From Zanthoxylum bungeanum (Eukaryota > Streptophyta > Magnoliopsida > Sapindales > Rutaceae), in assembly GCA_019454045.1 (NCBI GenBank), contig SKCR01047771.1, forward strand, positions 94,133 through 158,132: 64,000 nt of DNA, given 5' to 3'. Shown one piece after another: positions 1-12,149 of this stretch (position 1 is its first letter; every line of letters begins with the position of its first letter). The notes below the pieces were generated by a model. The model worked only from the letters and a program-made list of their open reading frames with translations. It ran no database searches and was not told where the DNA came from. The translations under genes were made by a program, and so were the position numbers.

Positions 1-383
1 TGAAAATAATTTGTGGATGAAGAAGAAAGAAATACCAAGTCGAGTAATTCTCTGTCATTAAGAACTTATTAGCCCCGTCTCGGTGCTCTACGGATTTTGT
101 GGCTAACATCCTCCCAGGATTACTTGGATACTTCTTAAGAAGGGGCACTCCTTACACAAGAACAAGAACTACGAAGAATGATGGAAACTCTCTTGACTCA
201 AAAGAAAAGACTCTTCTTAACAATGTATGAGACTTCTAGTTTTTATGGATCTTTTGAATGAACATCAAGGATCCTTTATATAGGCATGAAATAGTGCCTT
301 AAAGGCACCCTTTGGTTTGGGGTGTAACCCTCCTAAGGGTTATACCCCTTCCATGTACCTTTTTATTTAGAGAATTTTCTACA
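1..383 (-). repeat. P1 3' LTR (partial, runs off the window)
   Basis: This matches 8272-8652 almost base for base. It ends at ...TTCTACA just before a pyrimidine tract, so on the minus strand the LTR begins TGTAGAAAATTCTC. The rest of the LTR lies left of the window. Confidence 0.85.
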
Positions 384-398
384 ATCCCCCACAATTCT
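384..398 (-). other. P1 polypurine tract
   Basis: On the minus strand this reads GAATTGTGGGGGAT directly before the LTR start TGTAG. It is the expected plus-strand DNA primer site for reverse transcription. Confidence 0.7.
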
Positions 399-954
399 CT
401 AAATCTTCATGCAGACACTTAAGAGAGTTTCTGTGAACTAAAGCTGCATCGAAATAGGTAGCTTTCGCCTTGAACCTTTCCTAGTGAATGACAATCGGAT
501 TTACTTGGCAAACCAGTGACTCATAGTCTTGAACTGTTCTGCCGTTGGTGTAAACCAAGACAATTGCCAACACACAGCTTTACTTCGACCATTTCCCGTT
601 CTACGGTTGTGTTCATTTCGGCCATGAACAGCGGTCCTGGATTCATCAAGCACTTTAGGGAAATCAGCCTGTAAAATCCCATGGAAGCGGCCTCACTTCT
701 TACTTGAAATATGTGATCTACTATGAAGAGGTAATCTGCCTTTACCCCCATTAGGACTCATCTCATAATATAGTGATCATTAAAAGCCTTAGCTTATCAT
801 AACCTTGACAGACAACACTCTGTCATTATCGGAATGGGAAAGAGTACAAACTCTTCAGTGCTTGTTTTAAATTGCACAAAGTTTCAGTTGTCCATTTTGA
901 ACCTAAATCTTGGGATCTCCAGTCAGCTAGGTTGGGTTTCCACAGTGAAAATTC
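399..954 (-). other. P1 3' non-coding region
   Basis: About 550 bp between the RNase H stop codon and the polypurine tract. No open frame with similarity to anything known is visible. Long 3' untranslated stretches like this occur in copia elements. Confidence 0.55.
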
Positions 955-2808
955 TTAATTTATAGGCTTCAAGCCCATTCCCCTCGATGACTTCTCAACT
1001 TGCTCTCTAGGTAAACCTTTAGTTAGTGGATCCGCTAGGTTTTCCTTTGATTTCACATAATCGATAGATATTATGCCATTTGAGAGCAGTTGACGTATGG
1101 TATTATGTCTCTGACGTATGTGTCGAGACTTATCATTAAACATTGTATTTTGGGCTCTCCCAATAGCCGATTGGCTATCACAATGTATGCTTATCGCTGG
1201 CACCGGTTTGGGCCAACCAGGAATATCCTCCAGGAAATTTTGAAGCCATTCTACTTCTTCCGCTGTTTTATCTAATGTTATGAACTCTGATTCCATAGTA
1301 GACCGGGCAATACATGTTTGCCTCGGGGATTTCCATGACACGGCTGCACTACCAAGTGTGAAAACAAATCCACTCGTAGATTTGGAATCCACTGTATCAG
1401 ATATCCAGTTAGCATCGTTGTATCCCTTTAGAACAACATGATATCTCGCATAATGCAGCCCATATTTTGAATTTTCTTTCAGATACCTCAAAACTCTTAC
1501 TATGGCTTTCCAGTGGTTATGTCCTGGATTGCTCGTATATCTGCTAAGCCGGTTCACAGCTTGAGCGATATCAGGTCGTGAGCAATTCGTGAGATACATC
1601 AGACTTCCGATGATTCTCGAATACTCTAATTGCGATACGCTTGAGCCAGTATTCTATGATAGATGAAGAGTTAGGTTAGCTACTCCCAAATCTTTCATAT
1701 CAAATTTGCTGAATAACACTTTCTCGGTAGACTGAATCATTTCATGATTACTAAATTATCAGCATATCGTCTACGTAGAGACACACAATGACATATCCTT
1801 TTTGAGTTGATTTGGTGTACACACATGTATCACACTCATTGGTTTTAAACCCACTTGACAACATCTCTTTGTCAAATTTCTCATGCCATTGTTTAGGCAC
1901 TTGTTTCAATCCGTACAAGGATTTTACAAGTTTGCACACCTTCTGTTCTTGTCCAGGAACATTAAACCCTTATGGTTGTTCCATGTAAATCTCTTCATCC
2001 AATTCACCATTCAAGAATGTCGTCTTTACATCCATTTGATGTATTTCAAGACCAATATATCTGTTATGGCTATGAGCATTCTTATTGATGTGATACGAGT
2101 CACTGGTGAATAAGTGTCAAAGTAATCAAGGTCTTCTTGTTCTCTATAACCTTTTATGATAAGCCTTGCCTTGTACTTATCTATTGATCCATCGGTTTCA
2201 TCTTCCGTTTGAATATCCATTTGTAGCCCAGTGGCTTACAACCTGGAGGAAACTCAACCAACTCCCAAGTATGGTTTTGTAGGATTGAATCAATCTCATG
2301 CTGATAGCCTCTTTCCACAGAGGTGCCTCCGGAGAAGACATTGATTCTTTATAGCTTTGAAGCTCATTTTCTAACAAGTATGTTAGAAAATCGGGACCAA
2401 ACGACTTAGACATTCTAGCTCTTTTGCTACGTCTAGGTTCGATTGTCTCAACGTTTGCACGTTGATATGATTCTTGGTCAACATGATCACTGTTTTTGAC
2501 GGTATCAGTCATTCTTTTGAGAGACTCTGTTATTTGTCTTTCCTTACAAGGAAACGTCTCTTCAAAAAATGTGGCATTCCTTGACTCAATTATCATATTC
2601 CGATTGATGTCAGGAATCTCAGACTTGTGTACCAAGAATCGATACGCACTACTATTGCGAGCATATCCAATGAATATACAATCAACAGTTTTGGGTCATA
2701 TTCTAACCTTCTTAGGTTTAGGAACCATTACTTTGGCAAGACACCCCCCACACTTTTAGGTATTTGTAGGAAGTGTGTGATCTTTCCACAACTCATATGG
2801 TGTCTTGT
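955..2808 (-). pseudogene. P1 pol, RT and RNase H part
   Basis: Read from 2808 down, this encodes the integrase C-terminal part, the acidic linker before RT (RRSKRARMSKSFGPDF), RT fragments including KSLYGLKQ and the catalytic LYVDDMLII (about 1751-1790), and a complete-looking RNase H at 955-1599. RNase H shows the copia landmarks [24 protein letters not shown] and HCDSQSAI and ends MGLKPIN-stop. At least four breaks (stops or frameshifts between 1600 and 2640) separate the pieces. The piece joins the upstream part across the W1 insertion at the codons around DKTPYELWK. Not functional. Confidence 0.88.
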
Positions 2809-5185
2809 CCAATTGTGGGAACATGCACAGAGGTGGGCGACGTTGTACGGGCTCGCGGCCTGGTCGGAGTACGGAGTAGCCCGCGGGGGACTAAACCGGA
2901 GAATAAATGAGTCGCCACCCAGTGTGAACTGAGAAATGATTTAAGGCCGCACTCACCCCTCGCAAGGGAAGACCTCAAACCGTTGGGTTCGGAATGGTCC
3001 ATTACTTATGCTAATTGTAATGAAAGGATTTATGAAATAATATAACCAAGTCTTATGCAACACATGCAAGATAATTTAATCAACACACAAGTTTGCACAC
3101 CCATAAACGTAAATAAAAATGAAGACAAATGCATAACTCCATAAACATATTAAACAAAGAAGTGCGAAAATGTAAATAAATAATAACAGTAAAAGCGTTA
3201 ATAATAAAGAGAAATGATTAAGTGCGTAATGTAAAAGAAATGACCAAAGAGGCAAACATGCATAAAATATGATAAAAAGAAGTTTGTTCATTGTATGTGC
3301 GTTTGTGTAGCGTTCGATGCATGGTAAAACAGAATGCATGCGTTCGAGTAGCGTTCAGAAACGCGTTCGAACGAAGATTACCAAAATTGTATCTAAAATG
3401 ACATAAACACGTGCGTGAATGTTTCTCAAGTTGTACGTGGAGTTGTATCCCAAATACAGACCGCACTACCGTCCATTCGGATTCGGCTACGTAATTTATG
3501 TCTGAGTTTCCATCCGATATATCACGAGAGGCAACACTCAAGTATTAACATAATGCAAACATGAAAATAGACGTGAAGTATGATAATGCATATAACAATA
3601 ATAACCGAAGAGACAAATATGTGAAATAACAAGGAAGATAAATAACACAAAATAAATGCGGAAAAATAAAACAACAATAAATGTAAATTAAATGCGAAAT
3701 AATAAAAGACAAATAACACAAAATAAATGCGGAATAATAAATATGTGACCAAAGAATTTGACCGTTTTCAATGTAGGACTTCGCATACCCGGTTGGACGT
3801 ATTTCACGTCCAACCAAGCATGCCGCGTCCAGGACGACAAAATAAAATATAATAAAGGGTGCCCTCAGGTCTTACCTTTTAAGTCACTTACCGGGAGGGG
3901 GTGGGAAGTCGCCGGAAGGGTTAACGTTTCCGCTATTTTTTATGGTTCGCTGGTTCGCTATTTCTGCTGTTTTGGAGTGCTGTTTTCTTTGTTTTTACTG
4001 TTGTTTTTTGTCACTGTTTTCACTGCTGTTTTCTTTGTTTTTGCTGATGTTTTCAGGCTGTTCTGGGCTAGTTTTGAGACGATTTTTGGACTGGTTTGGG
4101 GGCTGGTTTTGTCTCGGTTTGGGGAGTGTTTTAGGGGCTGTTTTGTCTTGGTTGAGTGCTTGATTTTGGTGTCGGTTTGTGGCTCTAAGAGGTTTTTTTT
4201 GGCGCTAGGGCTGCTGGTTTAAAGGTGATTTTTTCTTTTCAGTCAGGTGTTTTGTTGGTTATTGCTTTCGGCTGAGGGCAGTTTGGCTTTATGTTGTTCA
4301 CGGTTTGGAGGGATGTCTTTAGGGTTCACGTGAGGAAGTGTCCGAGTTGCAATGTGTGAGTGGCATCTGTCTTGGCGGTGAGTGTGTGTGTATTGTTAAC
4401 GTGTAAGTGTGTGTGGCTTCATTGAAAGAGTGACATGTGTGTGATGATGCCGTGGTGAATGTGCGTGTGGACAAGAGAGCCGTGTGAGTGAGTGGTCTGT
4501 GTAAGTGGTGTGTGTTTTGTGTGTGTTAGTCGGTGTGTGAGTGGCAGTTTGTGAGTGGCGTGATGGGCTGCTTGTATCCAGTGGAGGGCTGGTTGCTTAG
4601 TTTTTTGTTGTTTACGTGTCGTGAGTGGTTTACCGTGAGTGGATTTTAGGGTTTATTTGCTTTTCAAAAAAAAAATGAGAGATGAGAGAGAAATCTAGGA
4701 GCGTGAGAGTCTAAGGAAAAATGAAGCGGGGCCGATAGGGTTTGGTTATGGTGTCTTTTATAGTTACATGCTAGGGTTTTCTTGTTTTGGAAACAAATCA
4801 AGTAAAAAAAGGATGTATTTAATTAAATTATTTAGTAAAGAAATTATGTATTTTAGGTGAGGATTAGATTCTAAATATTTTTAAATGGAAGGAGATTTGA
4901 TTGGATTGGACATGTGTTAAATGTGATTTGAACATTTTGGATTGGGCTTGGGCGAAATAGGATTTTTATGGGTTGCGAGGGTTTTGGGCCGAGGCTAATA
5001 TTTTAATACATGAATTGATTAAGCGAACCCGAGGCTAAAATAGTGAGTTTAAATTTGACAAGGTATTTATTTTTCTGAATTTTCCCTTCCGACGTTTGTT
5101 TCCCGACTTCCGAAACTTATCGGGTAGTGCCTCCATACGAGGCTCATCATTGGGCTTTATGCAAAAATGCTGTGTCTACACCAAT
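2809..5185 (-). repeat. W1: solo LTR (2814-5180) with 5-bp target duplication CCAAT
   Basis: The repeat starts TGTGGGAACATG at 2814 and ends GTGTCTACA at 5180, giving TGT...ACA ends. It is flanked by perfect CCAAT copies (2809-2813 and 5181-5185). No coding domains are inside, so this is a solo LTR. Removing it rejoins the copia integrase reading frame. The same family recurs at 15258 and 15764. On the minus strand the 3' end carries GTGGCGACTC, common near LTR ends of some plant gypsy (Tat/Ogre-like) elements, which sets the inferred orientation. Inside are a box at about 3430-3530 (CCATTCGGATTCGGCTACG) shared with W2 and W3 and a long G/T-rich tract at 3940-4660. Confidence 0.88.
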
Positions 5186-7077
5186 CTCATGTGAGGAAGC
5201 TTGTTCAGAACGTAGTTCGCGGAAAGCAAGGCTTCCCCCCACAAGTTCTGGGGTAAACAGAGCTTGTCAACATGACGTTCATCATTTCCTTCAACGTTCA
5301 ATTTTTGCGCTCAGCAATCCCATTTTGTTGAGGCGAATAAGGAGCAGTAGTTTCGTGAATAATTCCATGATTGGAACAATATTCACCGAATGGTGACACA
5401 TATTCACCACCTCTATCACTCCTGATTCTTTTGATTTTCTTGCCAAGTTGATTTTCAACTTCGTTCTTATAGTGTATAAAGCTCTCAATAGCTTCATTTT
5501 TGCTCCTCAGCAAATACACATAACCGAATCTTGTGCTATCATCGATAAAAGTGACAAAGTACTTTTTACCGCCTCTTGTTTGCACAATATTCATATCACA
5601 CACATCAATGTGTACAAGTTCCAAGGGTTCAGAACTTTGTTATATGGAATGAAATGATGCTCTATGCATACACATGCCTCACATTTATGTTGGCTATCAA
5701 TTACAAATTTAGGTATAAGGTCCATGTTAATTAATTTACACTTTGTATCATAATTAACATGTCCTAACCTCCCATGCCATACACTTTGTGACTCAATAAT
5801 ATAAGCGGAAGTTGTAGCTTTATTATTAGCACTGTGTCGATTGACAGTCATTACATTGAATTTGAAAAGGCCATCAGTGAGGTATCATTTTCCTACATAG
5901 ACATCAGTTTTGGTCAATACAAACTTGTCAGAACAAATACAAGCTTAGAGAACCCGAGACCAAGTTCTTCCGAATATCTGGAACATGCAAAATATTCTTC
6001 AATATAAGCTTCGTTCCGGATGTCATCTTCAGAACCAATATGCCTTGTCCAACCACTCTAGAGGTAGACGAGTTTCCCATAGTTAGATGATCACCACCAT
6101 CGACCTTCTGATATGAGGAATGCATCTTGCTATCAGTACAGATATGACCAGTAGCCACAATGTCTACCCATCATTTTCTCGGATTCCTAACCAAGTTGGC
6201 TTCAGTTACTACTGCTGAGAGGTTCATTTCTGAGATCTCACCAGTTAACTGCTTATCTTCAGCGACATGGGCCTCATTTTTCTTGCCCTTGTCCTGAGAC
6301 TTCTTATTTCTACAGTCATTTGCTATGTGACCGTTTTTTCCACAGTTGTAGCACTTCCCATTGAACTTCTTGTTTGCTTGGGAAGATTCGGTTCTATTGT
6401 TCTTTCTCTTTTTGCTACCCTTTACATCATCGACGATGTTGGCCTTAGACTCCATAGTCTTGTAGCTGGCCTTTTCGGACTTCCTGTTGTCCTCTTCGAT
6501 CCTCAATCGAACTTCAAGGTCTTCAAGGCTCATCTGCTTTTTTTTTGTTCAGATAGCTCCTGAAGTCCTTCCATGATGGAGGTAACTTTTTAATTATGGT
6601 GGCAACTTGAAACGTCTCACAGAGTTTCATCCCTTCATCCAATATTTCATGAATGATCAATTGCAATTCACCCAACTGAGACATTATTGTTCTTGAATCT
6701 ACCATCTTGTAGTCCAAGAACCTACCCACAACAATTTATTTTGCCCGGCATCCTCGTTTTGTATTTCTTGTCGAGAGATTCCCAGAGAATCTTCGCAGAA
6801 ACCATGCCTTGGTACACATTGTACAGGGTATTGTCAAGTCCTCCAAAAGGTAATTCTTGCATAAGAAGTCGCCTCACGACCATGTTTCTTCCCGCAGTTG
6901 CTTGGCTATTTCCGATTCACCCTCCACAGGATCCGGAGGATCTTTGAGGTACTTAGCCAACTGCAGAGTTGTCAGGTAGAACAACATTTTGCTCTGCCAT
7001 TGCTTAAAGTTTGCTCCACCAAACTTTTTCGGTTTTTCTGCATGAGAGACCGGTACTGTGATATTTCCGGTAACCAT
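5186..7077 (-). pseudogene. P1 gag, protease and integrase part
   Basis: The gag start is best placed at the ATG at 7077 (MVTGNITVPVSHAEKPKKF). Downstream on the minus strand follow a CCHC zinc knuckle CYNCGKNGHIANDC (about 6330-6375), the protease region with [12 protein letters not shown] and [16 protein letters not shown] (5928-6158), the GAG-pre-integrase segment HGRLGHVNYDTKC with CEACVCIEHH (5650-5800), and the integrase core HIDVCD, FIDDSTRF, SDRGGEYVSPFGEYCSNHGI and YSPQQNGIAERKN (5298-5624). The acidic D,D,E residues are visible in the core. Frameshifts fall near 6150, 6530, 6750 and 6870. The 3' end is the W1 target site. Confidence 0.88.
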
Positions 7078-7169
7078 ATGTAACTTGAAAAAACCAACAG
7101 CGATCAATAAGTCTACAAAAGACAAATTGTACAATGATCAACAAATGATCTTATTCAAGTGATATACCA

Positions 7170-8652
7170 AGTATCCACTCATTGTTTTATTGGTCAGTGG
7201 TACCAATAAACACAAGTCCTTGAATTTTCGACCAAGATTTCTTATGAAAAGTAATAAAGGAATATTCCCAGAGGACGAGGGATGTCCGGAGTAACCACTT
7301 AAATCACTGACCACTTAGGCTCTTATCGTCTTTTTGACAGAATATCATTTAAACACTTCCTCAATAGAATCTCTTAGCAATTCAAACTTAGTATTACACT
7401 TTTAATCTCACAATACAATAATCAATATGTGTAAATATATGTGTTTATGTGTATGTGTCAATCAAGATTAGATGGAATTACTTGTGTAAGATTACACTTT
7501 TAATTCTCAACCAAGTATGCAACATATAATTAACAAATAACTTTCAACTTTATCATAATTAAACTAGGTGTATGTTTTGTGATAATTGAATATCCTAATA
7601 CTAATATCAACTTTATCACTTATAACTTAGTGTATTAATATGTGATAATTGAAAATGCTTTAATTAACTTAAATCTATAATAACCAAGTTTATAAATTTT
7701 GATAAAAAATTATTCATTATATGATTTTCTTAAGTTAATTAATTAAATCTAAAATAACAAATTACAGTTCATAATTTACAGATTGCATGCAATTCCAGAT
7801 TGCAGATTTCTTCAATTTTTTTTTTTTCCATTTCTGACGCATGTATGTTTTCCATTATTTTTTCAATGGTGAAAGTTATCATACAAATTACATGTACAAT
7901 TCTCAGAAAACTAAATTTTCAGATAAATTGTTAATTATATTTTCTTACCGTTATTTTCCCAATTCTCACTATTCATTCTAATCATCGTACCCTTCAAATG
8001 AATACATGATAATCAACTAAGGCAATCAAAGTGACGCACTACCGCAAGTAAAATTCCAGAGCATAATGGCAAGTTTTGCCGTCATTTATTTCTTCAATTT
8101 CACAGTATGCATGAATCATACAAAAATCATATTTTACAACACAAAGAATAATAAATTCGTAAGATTGTTGGAGGGGTGTGTTGCTATTACTTAAACATGC
8201 ATAATTCATAAAAGAATAATAATCAACAACTATCATGTATGCATCACATAAATTAAGATCTTAGACAAACCTGAAAATAATTTATTGATGAAGAAGAAAA
8301 AAATACCAAGTCGAGTAATTCTCTGTCCTTAAGAACTTATTAGTCTCGCCTCGGTGCTCTACGGATTTTATGGCTAACGTCCTCCCAGGATTACTTGGAT
8401 ACTTCTTGAGAAGGGGCACTCTTTACACAAAAACATGAACTATGAAGAATGGTGGAAACTCTATTGATTCAAAAGAAAGACTCTTCTTAACAATGTATGA
8501 GACTTCTAGTTTTTTATGGATCTTTTGAATGAATATCAATGATCCTTTATATAGGCATGGAAGGGTGCCTTAAGGACACCCTTTAATTTGGAGTGTAACT
8601 CCTAAGGGTTATATCCCTTCCATGTATCTTTTTATTTAGAGAATTTTCTACC
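7170..8652 (-). repeat. P1 5' LTR (left boundary approximate)
   Basis: The right-hand 380 bp match the left LTR. The inner boundary is inferred: a weak primer-binding-like TTGGTATATCAC lies on the minus strand near 7160-7175, just upstream of gag. If that is right the LTR is about 1.48 kb. The stretch 7200-8270 is very AT-rich and contains no gene. Confidence 0.5.
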
Positions 8653-9592
8653 AAACTTATCCATCACCATTTCCAAAACGGGAAATATCAGTTTCTCCAT
8701 TACTCAGGCGCTATGAACCAGACGGTCTAAAATCAACATATTTTTCACTTATTTTCAGTTCCACTATATTTTTTTTAGCCTTGTAACAGACGGTCTAAAT
8801 CAACTTCTAGTGTAGGAACAAATGCAAAAATTTCACCAACTAACAAAAGATTATCATCATAAAGGGCATTTTATTATCAGAAATCGTTTTTAAATGTTTA
8901 TATATGTTAGAATATTTATTTTCAAGTTGTTATCACTGAGCAATGCTTTGGCATTAAAATTTCTGTAGACTTGCTCCAACACAATACCACAAGCAAATAG
9001 TCCTACCGCAAAACCTACTGCCTTTGCTCTTGATAATTCTTGCTACAAGATGACTCTGAATTTTGTTTTGTTCTCAATCATGCCGGATAGTAATTTTACC
9101 CTTCCCAATTAATCCCTTAATATTTAAATTAATCACAAATCACTTTAATTTGTTGCCGATTTCTTATTAACTCTATATGTTACAAGAACTCCAAGTTTGA
9201 TCATATTGAAGAAATTCACAAACTTTATTGTTTTTCTCAACGTAAAAGATAAAACTTAATCATAAATTAAAATCCCCTTATCCAGCAGATTATACTCCAT
9301 AATTATTGCTTATACTATATAAATGAACCAATAGTTCGCTTTCCCTTGCGAGGAACTCAACAATACTCTGATAGTTTGTGATTATAACTTCTAGCCACGA
9401 GACTAGAAAGATGATGGAGCAGAATCTTCGACAGTGAGTGCTCATCCTGATGATCATAGTGCTTCAGATTGACCTTTTTACTCCTGTGAGTGAAAACTCT
9501 AAAAAAAAAAAAAAAGCTGATGAATCTGAGTTCTTCCCTTCCCTCGGCGGCATATGGCTTATTGAAGTCACTAAATACAAATGACTTTCAGA
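8653..9592. other. Intergenic DNA with dispersed duplication, copy 1
   Basis: Segments at 8655-8695 (ATATCAGTTTCTCCAT) and 8800-8888 (CACCAACTAACAAAAGATTA, then AAAGGGCATTTTATTATC) are close copies of 11747-11790 and 12045-12117. AAGCTGATGAATCTGAG at 9515 matches 12122. This is an old duplication with unequal indels. The P1 element is inserted at its left side and the hAT remnant begins at its right end. Confidence 0.5.
8890..9042 (-). pseudogene. Exon-like open frame, unidentified
   Basis: On the minus strand, after an acceptor-like TCATCTTGTAG, an open frame of 50 codons runs to a TAA at 8890. It contains a hydrophobic, glycine-rich stretch AVGFAVGLFACGIVLEQ followed by YRNFNAKALL. It could be the last exon of a lost membrane-associated protein gene or chance. 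I do not recognise the family. Confidence 0.22.
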
Positions 9593-9895
9593 TATGGGTG
9601 TGCATTAATCGGTTTTAACCGATTAACCGAATCGTTTCGACCCATTTTTTTATTACGGTTCGGTTAATTTGGTTAAATCGGTTATTGCGGTTAAAATTTT
9701 TAATTTTTTTCGGTTATTCGGTTCGGTTACGGTTATGAGATTCGTTTAACCGAACCGACCGATTAACCGAAATTAAACTATATATATATATTTCAAAACC
9801 CTAAACTAAAAATAATACTTAAAAACCCTAGGTTCTCTCATCTCTGTACCAACTCTAGCCGCCAGTCATAAAATTGCAAATTCTCAAAATCCACA

Positions 9896-10012
9896 TACAG
9901 CTTACAGTCACAAAATTCGATTTACAGCTTCAATTGCAGTCACAAATTTCCACTTACAGCTTCAATTACAGTCACAAAATTCCACTTACAGCTTCAAGCC
10001 TTCAATTGCAGT
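9896..10012 (+). repeat. Tandem repeat, 32-bp unit, in hAT leader
   Basis: Units of the form ACAGCTTCAATTGCAGTCAC recur about 32 bp apart, roughly three to four copies with small changes. They lie just downstream of the GGTT/AACC subterminal repeats, where hAT elements often carry transposase-binding arrays. Confidence 0.6.
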
Positions 10013-10170
10013 CTTCACCTTCTCGCCTTGTTCATCTGTAAGTTTCAGCGTTCTTTATACTGACTTTCAATACGTTGTAGCAGCGTTCTTTATACTGACT
10101 TTCTTAGAAGCATAAAAAGCATGTTTTGAAGACAACCCACATGTGTTCATGAAATATGAGACTGTAAAGG

Positions 10171-10342
10171 ACTGTTCTTGTCCATTTACTTCAGCTTCTA
10201 TTGATCTATTCTCTAAAAGTGAAGATGAAGAAAGCGACCTAACAATAAAAAATGTGTTTTGAACAAAACCCAGTTGGGTTTTCGAGTTAATGAGAACTGT
10301 TCTTGTCCATTTACTTCAGCTTCTATTGATCTATTCTCTAAT
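10171..10342 (+). repeat. Direct repeat pair in hAT leader
   Basis: A stretch of about 46 bp beginning ACTGTTCTTGTCCATTTAC at 10171 is repeated at 10296, 125 bp later. A shorter pair, AGCGTTCTTTATACTGACTT, sits at about 10047 and 10082. Confidence 0.65.
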
Positions 10343-10962
10343 CTTGAATCCAGTGATATGAAACCAAAACAATTTGTTTGTCTTTGTTTAATTACTTACT
10401 GCTATAGCTGGTATTGAAGTAGCTTTGTTTAATTAGTTCTCGTTTTGGTTGATTGTAATTGTTGGAGAAATTTGGACCATTTTAAGGCTTTGTTGACTTT
10501 GCCTTTGACCAAGTCTATTTTTGAGTGTATAATTGATATTGAGTTGTTGGAGTACTTCGTAACTACAAGATGGTATTAAATATAGTTATCTAATTTTTTA
10601 ATATTTTAACACGTATAATAATATATTTTATGTTATTGCATGATAATGTGGTACCAACTTTGTATTTGAGAATTTTTTGAGATGTTGCCACTTTTATCCA
10701 CGATTGCCGTGATTTGACTCACTACCTTGACACTAAAAGTTTGTGTTTAAGTAGCTGAGTCTTTACAGCTTCTGTTACAAATGCTAACTACTCCAACAAA
10801 CTTTTGTTATCCAATGACTAATATTAACTACTTTAACTCACTAGTTAAAAGATTGATAACAGCCATGGTTTTTGAATTCTGAATTTTTTCTATTGTGTAA
10901 AATATATGTTCTGAATTCTGATATTTTCTTTTCTGTTTCAGATTGGAGGACCACTCGTGAAA

Positions 10963-11487
10963 ATGAACCAAGGTGAAGCAAATGAAATTGGACAACCTGC
11001 AGATGAAACTTCTCATCCAAACACTAGTTAAAATCCAATTACGCAAGAGTCTTCATCTATTCCAGATACTTTGACTTCAAGGCCCCCAAAGATGAGGAAG
11101 AAAAGCAAGAAACGATCTGTAGTTTTGGATCACTTCACAAAGCCTGAAAGTGGTGATGAAAATCCTATAAGTAAGTGCAATTACTGTCATCGTGAATTTT
11201 GCAGTGGTTCCAAAACTAATGGTACATCATCTCTCAAATATCATCTTAGTATTTGCAAGAAATATTTAGCCACAAAGCCTGCAGACCCTAAACAATCCAT
11301 TATTAGTATTCATGTCGACTCTAAAAGTCAAGAAGTTACCTCTTTAACTAATTGGAAGTTTGATCAGAATGCAATTAGGTTGGCTTTGATGAAAATGTTA
11401 ATCATTGATGAACTGCCATTTAAATTCGTAGAGGGTGATGGGTTTAGGCATTTCATGAGTGTTTGCATGCCCACGTTTTCATATTAA
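10963..11487 (+). pseudogene. hAT transposase, N-terminal BED zinc-finger fragment
   Basis: The start ATG at 10963 follows an acceptor-like TTTTCTGTTTCAG. The frame has one internal TAA at 11029 and then continues through a basic stretch (KMRKKSKKRS) into the BED finger KCNYCHREF ... SLKYHLSICKKY, with the C-x2-C and H-x4-C ligands. It ends with FVEGDGFRHFMSVCMPTF, matching the conserved block that follows the BED domain in plant hAT transposases. It then reaches a stop; the remaining several hundred residues of a normal transposase are missing. Broken. Confidence 0.78.
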
Positions 11488-12149
11488 TTATGAAAGTTTC
11501 AGATTAGAAAACACGCACTAAATTACTGCCTCAACAGATAGAAATTAGACAGTTCGATGAATATGCTAATACTCACCATATATTGATGTTCAAAATGACT
11601 AGAAAAAATTTAAATAAAATAAAATAATGGTCACCCAACAACTCTACACATGGATGATCTATCTGGCAAGGATTACGGGATCTACTATCTCTGTCTCATC
11701 ATTGAACATATTATATTCAATATATTTCTTCACACTATCCGGTAAAAATTATCCATTGCCATTATCAAAACCAGAAATATCAGTTTCTTTCTGTCCAACT
11801 AATAAAATCACTAGAGGCAATAAATCAAAGCTACAAATTAACATCACATTCTCAATTACATCACATGTGCTGGTCATGGGTTTGTCTTTCAGAAATAGAC
11901 ACCGAGTGGAAAGACAATTATAAAGCAGGTGAAGCGGTTCCTTTTGTAATTGAGATATTTGTACTGCTTGCTCTCTCCCTTTCGATGTGGGATTTCAGTA
12001 GATGCGTCCGCTAAACAACTCCAACTTTAATCATTCATTTACAAAAAAATAAAAATTCACCAACCAACAAAAGATTACCATTATAAAGGGCTTTTTATTA
12101 TCTGAAATCGTTTAATAAATTAAGCTGATGAATTTGAGCACTTTCACAT
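11488..12149. other. Intergenic DNA with dispersed duplication, copy 2
   Basis: 11747-11790 and 12045-12140 repeat the sequence described at 8653-9592. An exon-like segment after GTTTGTCTTTCAG at 11893-11995 can be read as IDTEWKDNYKAGEAVPFVIE, but I do not recognise a family. No intact gene is seen. Confidence 0.4.

Larger units (their letters stand above)
1..8652 (-). mobile_element. P1: degenerate Ty1/copia LTR retrotransposon, split by solo LTR W1
   Basis: Bases 1-383 and 8272-8652 are near-identical direct repeats, so they are the two LTRs of one element. Between them, on the minus strand, lie gag, protease, integrase, reverse transcriptase (RT) and RNase H in copia order. The left (3') LTR is cut by the window edge. 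The gag style (ITVPVSHAEKP, then FLTTLQLAKYL-like text) and the RNase H end (GMGLKPIN) resemble the Tork group; that lineage call is inference. Every domain carries stops or frameshifts, so the copy is dead. The coding part is interrupted at 2814-5180 by a later insertion. Confidence 0.9.
9593..11490 (+). mobile_element. hAT transposon remnant, 5' part
   Basis: The left end reads TATGGGTGTGCATTAATCGG and is followed by dense subterminal GGTTAACCGAACCG-type repeats (9605-9770), a signature of many plant hAT elements. A leader with tandem repeats and a probable intron precedes a BED zinc-finger transposase start at 10963. The element stops abruptly after about 170 codons; the catalytic RNase H-like domain, the dimerisation domain and the right terminal repeat are absent. 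It is a 3'-truncated copy. Confidence 0.7.

Noticed and set aside
3758..4222. 154-codon open frame rich in Phe, Leu and Val
   Set aside because: It lies in the G/T-rich tract of the W1 solo LTR; similar frames appear at the same place in W2 and W3. Composition alone explains it.
11886..11893. CTTTCAGA matching the 8 bp before the hAT left end (9585-9592)
   Set aside because: The sequence next to it does not resemble an inverted copy of TATGGGTGTGCA, so it is not a convincing right-hand target duplication.
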